64,000 nucleotides of DNA, from NCBI GenBank assembly GCA_030248065.1, contig JASAMV010008944.1:1-64000 (forward strand). The letters run 5' to 3'. Below the pieces are notes generated by a model. The model worked only from the letters and a program-made list of their open reading frames with translations. It did not search any database and was not told where the DNA came from. Positions 57,192 to 64,000 of this stretch are shown here, in pieces (within the stretch, counting starts at the first letter, position 1; each line of letters begins with the position of its first letter). Origin of the DNA: Rhynchonema sp. JSB1_4. Taxonomy: Eukaryota; Nematoda; Chromadorea; Monhysterida; Xyalidae. Both the position numbers and the translations under genes were made by a program.

Positions 57192-60100
57192 ATGTATCTG
57201 AGCGCCGAAGTTCGTCACGGCCTGCACGTGGTGTTCTGCGTTGGATTCATCATTTCCTTCCTCTACTTCAGTGGTGCTATCGATTTCAGCTATCAAGTCA
57301 ATGTCGAACCAATCGAGCTGTGAGTTTGGCCCGATTTTTGGGTCAAAAGGAAAAAATGGTCAAAAAAGGGCAAAATTTCCAAAAAAATTTTTGGGAAGGC
57401 ATTTTTATGTTTTGTGTGATTCGGTTTCTGTGAACCGGGTCCATTTGGGTTCCACAAAAATGTACGTATATTCTGCGCTAAGCGCAATTTTTGCAGACTT
57501 TTGGTCAAAAAAGGCGCTTTTGGCTTGAAATTTGAGCAATTCGGGCCGGCAAGTCCGACCCGGTCCGAACCAGTGTAGTGGCTGGGGGGGGATGGGGGGG
57601 GATTCCCCCCCCTAAGGAGTAGGTACCTTGCAACCACCCCTTGGGGGGGGATGGGGGGGGGGAAGGGTAGGTACCTTGCAACCACCCCGGAGGGTACCTT
57701 GCAACCATCAATTTATGGTTTTTATAGGCAAAAATGGGTGTTTTTCGACCTCAAAACCCCAAAAATCGCGCGCTCCGCGCGCAAACCTCCATATAATAGC
57801 TATTTTGGGCAAATTTTCGGCCAAAATGCAAAAAAGTACCATTTTTTCGGCCAATTTTGCAGAAAAAAGCATGCAAAAAACACCCTTTTTTCGGACCCCA
57901 GGGGTACCTTGCAACCTTCTGGAGGCTGGGTAGGGGGGTACCTTGCAACCATCTGGATCCATCCCCCCCCCCAAGGGTACCTTGCAACCATCTGCCTGCC
58001 ACTACACTGGTCCGAACAACCTCCAAATCTCCGGCCCGGCCCGATCCTAATCTCTGATGCGGAGGTCACCACAGCAGCACAGTCGGCCGGGTCGCCCCGT
58101 GCCCGTCTGGATCGACCAAATCTCCGGCTCGACCCGGCCCTGCCTGAATTCTTGGGTCAGGTTTTTGCCGACTGTTGTCATAATTTTTGCAATTTTTGAA
58201 CCTACTTTTTTGGAAATTTATTTTTTTCACTAGAGCCAAGTACCAATCACTAACTTACTGAATCCGTCAGAAGTTCAGACCAAAAAATTCATTTTTTTAG
58301 TACAATGAGTCACTTCAGAAGCTTCGGGTTGGCCATCCCGGCCTGGCCCGACCCGAATCAAAAGCCCAAATCGCGGCCCGGCCCGACTGCGACCTCTGTG
58401 CCGTGGCTGTGCAATCGCACAAAAGAGCAAAAATGGAACCCGTGATCCCAAAATAGGTAAATTGCTTTTCCATTTCAGCTACGGATATTTCGGCACAATT
58501 GTTCTGTATGCGCTGCGTTTGGCCAGTCTACTTGTGCTGCCGCAGTGCATCTGCAACACGCTGGGGCTGCTATTATTCAACGGATTCAGGTTCATTTTTT
58601 TATTTCAGTTCACACAGCCGATTTTAGAAATGAAAATTGCTCTTTTCAGGGACAAAGTGAAATTGAAGAGCTCACCATTGCTGGCGCCATTCATTTCAAT
58701 ACGTGTTGTAACCAGAGGAGATTATCCGCATTTAGTACAGGTGAGATATTCGAATCGGAAAAATTTAGCATAATTCCGCACAGTTTGAGATTTCCAACGA
58801 TAAAATGCTTAGTGTGCGGCATTTTCGGTGTGATCAATTTCGACATAAAGATGACAAACGTTTGCAGCGCAACATCACGCGCAACATCGAAACGTGCGAC
58901 AAAGTCGGTCTGACCAATTTCATGGTCGAGGTCGTCACCGACAAGACCAACAACATCAGCAAAAATCCGCGCGTCAGAGAAATTGTCGTGCCGTCGACAT
59001 ACAGGTTGTTTGTTGTTACTTCTTTTGGTTTTATTTTGTCTTCTTAATTGCCCGGCCGCCGGGCCAGCGTTTTTCACCCACCAAGTATTTATGTTTCTTG
59101 GGCATGGGCTAGACAGGTCAAAACATCGTCTGGAAAAATGTTGTGTTGTACTGTGACTGCTGAGCAAGCCAGTGTTGCACATGGTGCATCCCCTCGCCGG
59201 TCTGTGATAGCAGGCAGAGACGGCCAAAACACTGTACAAAAAAATGACTCTAGATTTTACTTTTGTTTTTTTCTTTCAGAACAAAGTCGGGCGCATTGTT
59301 CAAGGCACGCGCGCTGCAGTATTGCCTCGAACCGGACATCAGCGATCTTCGTGATGAAGATTGGATCGTGCATTTGGACGAGGAAACGTTGTTGACTGAA
59401 AACTCGGTTCTGTTGCTGTGTTATCAAGTAAATATAATTTTAAAACAGCTGTTATAATTAATTTTGATCAAATTCAGGTATCGGGAATCCTCAATTTCTG
59501 CACGGACGGCCAGCACCAGTTCGGTCAGGGTGTTATCACCTACGCCAGCAATGAAATCGTCAACTGGATAACCACGTTCTGTGATTCGTTCCGGTCGGTT
59601 TTTGAAGATTTTTTCTTGGAAATTTCTTAATTATTTTTTACTTCATGCAAATAAAATTCTTATTTTGTTCTGCAGCGTTGCCGACGACCTCGGCAAACTG
59701 CGCTTTCAATTCCACTACTTTCACAAACCGCTATTCGGCTGGAAGGGCTCGTACGTCGTCACACAGGTGAGAAATGTGATGATTTCGATTTCTATTTGTG
59801 AAATATAAGCAGGAATGTTATGTTAGTGCGGCGCCGAGCGCAAGGTGTCCTTCGACCACGGGCGTGACGGTTCGATAGCCGAAGACTGCTACTTCTCAAT
59901 GATCGCCTATCGCGACGGATATTCATTCGATTTCATTGAAGGTTGGCAGCCACAACCTTTGTCTCGTTTCACCTATCTCTTTGTGTGAGTTGTGTTTGTG
60001 TAGCGGGCGTTTCCCATTGCCCGTTTCCACCCGTTTTCACAGACGGACGGTACACCAGGTCGTCATCAGTATGAACGCACCAAATTAACGCCGTCCAAAA

Positions 60101-61091
60101 ACAGTGTTAGAGTTACTATAAGGTTATCATGTAAACATGATTTGCTGTCATTGCAGGCGAAATGCACGAAAAGAGTCCGTTCACGTTCTGGGACTTCCTG
60201 CAACAACGCAAACGCTGGCTGCAAGGCATCTACCTCACTGCGCATAGCTCGGAGATTCCCTTCAGGATCAAGGTATCATTACCAATATGTATTGCTCATT
60301 TCTGCCTGCATGGCAACATGTAGTGTCCCTGTGACAAAAAATCTCATTTTTTTCGCAGCGGGGCGAATGTTTGCTGGAAGTAACATAAGGTGCTGTTTTC
60401 GAGACATTCTTTTTTTCACAAAGCGATTTTTGACTATTCAAACCAAAAAGGGATCAAGGACTTTCCATTCACTGGATGATTTACACATGCAACGCACTTA
60501 CGTTGCTTTTGACCGACGCAGGTGTTCCTAGCACTATCGCTGTACGCATGGGCTTCGATGCCATTCACGGTGTGCAACCTGGCGTTGACCCAACTGTTCC
60601 CACTACCGCGATTCGTGCTCTTCGATGTCATGGTCGCGTACGTCGGCGCTATGAATCTGTACATGTACATATTTGGCGCGCTCAAGTCGTTCAGTCATCG
60701 ATACAGGTGATTTGAGATTTTTCGTGCGTGAATCGAAGATCAAACTACGTTGTGCTTCGATGGTGCGCTTGTTGACACAACGAATCTTGTCAAACTTGGT
60801 GATTGGCGACGAGTTTGCAGATATTTCGAGTTTTATTGATCTTGTGACTTCGGTCGGCCCGATCCGATCTGATGCCGTACCGGTCGCGGTCGGAGAGGTG
60901 AAACGTCACAAATCACAATGCCATGCCATTGCAGACAACGACCGTGGCGTCTGCTGCTGTACACCCTTGGCGCAGTGTGTGCCATTCCATTCAACGTGTG
61001 CATCGAAGTGACGGCCGTGCTCTGGGGGCTGTTGGGCAGGAAACATCAATTCTACGTGGTCAACAAAGACCTGGAAGTGGTGAATGTGTAG
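57192..61091 (+). CDS. egh: Beta-1,4-mannosyltransferase, egghead/BRE-3 type
   Basis: Membrane glycosyltransferase (GT2) that adds mannose to glucosylceramide in protostome glycolipid synthesis. Eleven exons: 57192-57319, 58479-58589, 58650-58740, 58868-59004, 59280-59406, 59478-59593, 59676-59766, 59827-59941, 60157-60272, 60522-60706, 60935-61091; 457 residues, the family length. Two N-terminal hydrophobic segments, then SPLLAPFISIRVVTRGD, FMVEVVTDK, DWIVHLDEETLLTENS, GQGVITYA, WKGSYVVTQ, EDCYFSM, the QQRKRWLQG (QxxRW) motif, and C-terminal membrane segments. Exon 5 may instead end at 59427, inserting seven residues; I prefer 59406 because it keeps TENSV contiguous as in relatives. The start ATG follows the word TGAAACATCA (57172-57181). 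Intron 1 holds a hAT-like MITE. Confidence 0.97.
57571..58009. mobile_element. hAT-like MITE H3 (GGTACCTTGCAACCA units)
   Basis: Ends CAGTGTAGTGGCTGG and GCCACTACACTG, flanked by the exact 8-base duplication GTCCGAAC. About six GGTACCTTGCAACCA units lie near both ends. Inserted inside a GGCCCG-type repeat within mannosyltransferase intron 1. Confidence 0.9.
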
Positions 61092-63470
61092 TGTGAATGG
61101 AACATTGGACAAACCCGAAATGCAGTGCATCCGCTTTGTAGTAGTGACCTTCTTGGCAGTGAAACACGTTTGGTGAATATGTTTGAGTGCTAACTTGGTC
61201 CCCGTTCTGTTGTTTAACTCTATTTTGGGACCCGATCAAATCGAAGTCACTACAAAGAGGATGGACTGTAGCAATCAAAACAACGCGATTCTAGTCCGAG
61301 GGGTAATGTCGGAACTTGATCCCACATTTAGATTTAGCGCTTTTATATTATTCTGGCATTATCACCCTGGCTAAATAAGCCCACACGATTATCAACGATA
61401 ACGATGTCGACCAACCAATTAACCTTACACGCATTGTGCAATGCAGCCTGTATATATTCTCTCTTGTCACTGATTTACGGCGCTACGCCGTTCACACTCA
61501 CAGATCAGGCTACAAGTTTAGTGAAAAGATCTTGGAAAATTCATCCCCTATCTTAATTGTGGTGAGATAAAATGCAAAGAATTAGTGTAGTTTTTGTCCA
61601 CATTTTTAGTACAATAGTTGATCGGCCTCTGGTAGCGGATGTTCGTTAAATCGGGTTCATGGGCGTTCTTGTAACTTTTGTATGTTTCTCACCAATTGCT
61701 GGATTTTTGTACCAGATTGTTACATTTTTATCTTTTGCAGTTTTATATCATTTTAGTGTTCCCTCATTATCACCGATTGCTCTTATGTTGATCAACATTT
61801 GCACACTCAAATTATGTTAGTGTCTTTGCCCGTGCAGGGTCAGGGAACTTGAAGGTTTTATTAGTGCGTAGAATTTGTAAAAAATGAAAAATGTCTTGAG
61901 AGATGAACCGAGACTTGTTTCCCTGAAATCTGCATAGTTCAATTCTCATTCTACAGTTAGGATAGCACTTACGTACTGCCACATACTTGTGATGAGCTTT
62001 TATGTAGGCGGCTTAAATTATGCTGTGTAGTTTTCTTAGCTTCACGATACTCATTAAAGGAAATTTTGTGGAATTTATCGCATCAATATTGTCCTCAAAA
62101 TTTCTAATTTCGTAACTATGGGACCAACTTTTACTCTGCGATTTTCTCGTGCTTGTATTATATTTTACACCTCATTTGCTACGGGAGTTCCGCAACTAAA
62201 CTAGTGTGAATTATTTTATGCTTGGCTGTTTTATTTAATTGCTTTTAGTGTTTGTTGTGTCTGTTTGCAAACGTATTGGTGGTTTTGCTCGCATTACTGG
62301 TATCATTAAGCTTTTTTGTGTCATGTATACCCGGGGTTCCTAATTTTTTAGAGACTATAATAGACGTCGTTCTTGAAGATGTGAGATTTCTGTTTTATGG
62401 TTGGGGTCAAAATTTTTCAGCGATCAATGTATCATTAATACCTATATCGTTAATATATTCTGCATTTTCCTGGCTATGTTAAGCCACACAAAGCTAATTT
62501 GAAGACTTCTGTCATTGATTTAACAAACTTAGCTCCCAATGTTTCTGATTGGCTCTGGTCCATTCATTTGCAATTACAACGCTTTCGCAAATGCACCTGT
62601 ACTCTATTCTTGTCAAATGCAGGAAGCTAAATATGCTATTCAATACATATAGGCATTATGCTAACCCTTTTGTGTTAGCATGCGAATCTCCCTGACTTAT
62701 GATAAACGCTGTTCATTGGCTATCTTGAGCTTTGAAGTCAAGACTGCTCCATGCTTGTCATTAAATCAAGCAATTGCGCTGTGTTTACACTTTTGTTAGG
62801 TAGGTAGAACATATCTTTTAATCCCGGTTTAATATGTTTCACATAATTTGGTGGACTGGTTGTTAAAAAGATTCTTTTACAACATATTTTTGTATATATA
62901 CATGTTCTCATGCCGTTGTGTCTTTGTATTTATCTTTTTACGCCGTCTCTGATACGAATTTGAGTGTTTTCTAATTTGTTAAACTTGTCTATTTTCTTAT
63001 TGTTGTCATTTTTTGGTTCGAGTGCGTATTTTTTTAAATTCCAGATCATCTGTTGTCATCCATGTATCTATGTTGTGCATCTTTTTCAAAATGAAGTTTA
63101 TTTGCAAAATATCGAATATTTAGTGTACGCATGTTTTGAAAAAGCAGTTTTTAACGATGTACAATTTGCTTGACAAGATGAAGCAAGGTGGTCACCAGGT
63201 ACATACATAAGTAAGAAGCAAAGGACAAGAAAAGAAGCACCACATGATATCGAATCGGTCCGGAGGATGTTCAAAAACGATATTTCTATTCAATATACGT
63301 TTAAAATATATTCATCTGTTTTGAATCACACTGATAGTTTAAATGGCTGGGCACAAACGTAACGGTAAAAAGGGTATTAAGTCGTGAACCTTGGGTAACA
63401 TGATTTGGCTACACGGTATTTCAATGTTTCGATAATTTTTACCGCTGTTCTGTGTACCACAGCTTGATCC
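61092..63470. other. 3' flank of the mannosyltransferase, no gene seen
   Basis: AT-rich, short frames only. No repeat array, RNA gene or transposon termini recognised. Confidence 0.5.
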
Positions 63471-63479
63471 AAGCAAGTT

Positions 63480-63800
63480 CATCACGGACGATACATCGAG
63501 TCGAGAATCAAACTTGGTGATCGAATAGATCTATACTGCTGATCCAATCACCAAGGTTGAGTTGCTCCTTATCCCTGCTTCACTTGATTCAAGTTTATCC
63601 AAGTGAACTTGAAGCATGCCTTTCGTGTCCGTGTCAGTTCTGGCCAAACATTTCCCATGATGTGCTTCGTTCAGTGGCCTTGTCCAATTGAGGCATTGCG
63701 AAGCTATATCCGTCAATATCGAGGCCGTCCATTGCAAGTCGGCCAAAACCTGAATGGTTTCTTTGAATTGAATAAATTTGTGCAGAGCCATCAGCGAGCA
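63480..63800 (-). other. Possible exon of an unknown minus-strand gene
   Basis: Open minus frame of about 100 codons with protein-like composition, including KFIQFKETIQVLADLQWTAS and NWTRPLNEAH. The opposite strand is also open here, so coding strand is uncertain. Not recognised. Confidence 0.25.
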
Positions 63801-64000
63801 CAGTCAAGAGTACAGACGGTAAACTTCTTTCAGCGCGTCCTTATTTTCATTATCATTTCCATTTTCCAACATGACCAAGGGTACTGGAAAATGGAAATGA
63901 AACAAAACATTTTCTGTGTAAAAATCTGACCAATCAGCGGGCGAGAATGAGTGGAACAGAAAATGTTTTTGTCACATGTCAAAATATGACTGCTGCAGAA

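Overview
The window is animal nuclear DNA. It holds spliced genes with GT-AG introns, no operons or ribosome binding sites, and a dense load of small DNA transposons. Two genes point to a protostome invertebrate: an egghead/BRE-3-type beta-1,4-mannosyltransferase (57192-61091), known from protostome glycolipid synthesis, and a Wnt16/Wnt4-type Wnt. I cannot narrow it to a phylum.

Layout. 1-5150: 3' part of a Wnt gene (+). 5150-8900: intergenic DNA with a TIR element and a 44-bp satellite (6858-8402). 8925-15757: a gene on the minus strand resembling HAD-type 5'-nucleotidases of the NT5C2/NT5DC group, whose introns are filled with transposons and whose reading frame has two problem points. 15.9-19.4 kb: isolated coding-like pieces (-) and transposons, including one element that sits exactly where an intron would be. 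19684-24734: a probable secreted modular protein (-) with an EGF-like fragment, two sushi domains, a C-type lectin domain and a PAN-like domain. 25-29 kb: transposons. 29284-42500 (+): three RNA-processing genes in a row, long-form tRNase Z (ELAC2) and two TRM10-type tRNA m1R9 methyltransferase paralogues. 42914-44854 (+): TSPO. 46165-49649 (-): a compact gag-only LTR retrotransposon. 49.7-56.4 kb: almost empty, with one TIR element. 57192-61091 (+): the mannosyltransferase. 61.1-64 kb: no confident gene.

The exon models for ELAC2 (16 exons), both TRM10 genes (6 and 5 exons), TSPO (4) and the mannosyltransferase (11) were joined by hand; each sum is a multiple of three and gives a protein of normal family length. 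ELAC2 and TRM10 both act on tRNA precursors (3' trailer cleavage and position-9 methylation), so their adjacency is functionally coherent.

Two signals stand out. (1) A 10-base word, TGAAACATCA (reverse TGATGTTTCA), occurs ten times exactly, where about 0.1-0.2 would be expected; it lies in unrelated exons and introns of nearly every gene and in several reading frames. (2) Two groups of short non-autonomous DNA transposons share an architecture in which conserved terminal bases and target-site duplications (8 bp hAT-like, or TAA Harbinger-like) enclose subterminal arrays whose repeated motif differs from element to element. One hAT-like member carries a splice donor and acceptor at its ends and would act as an intron.
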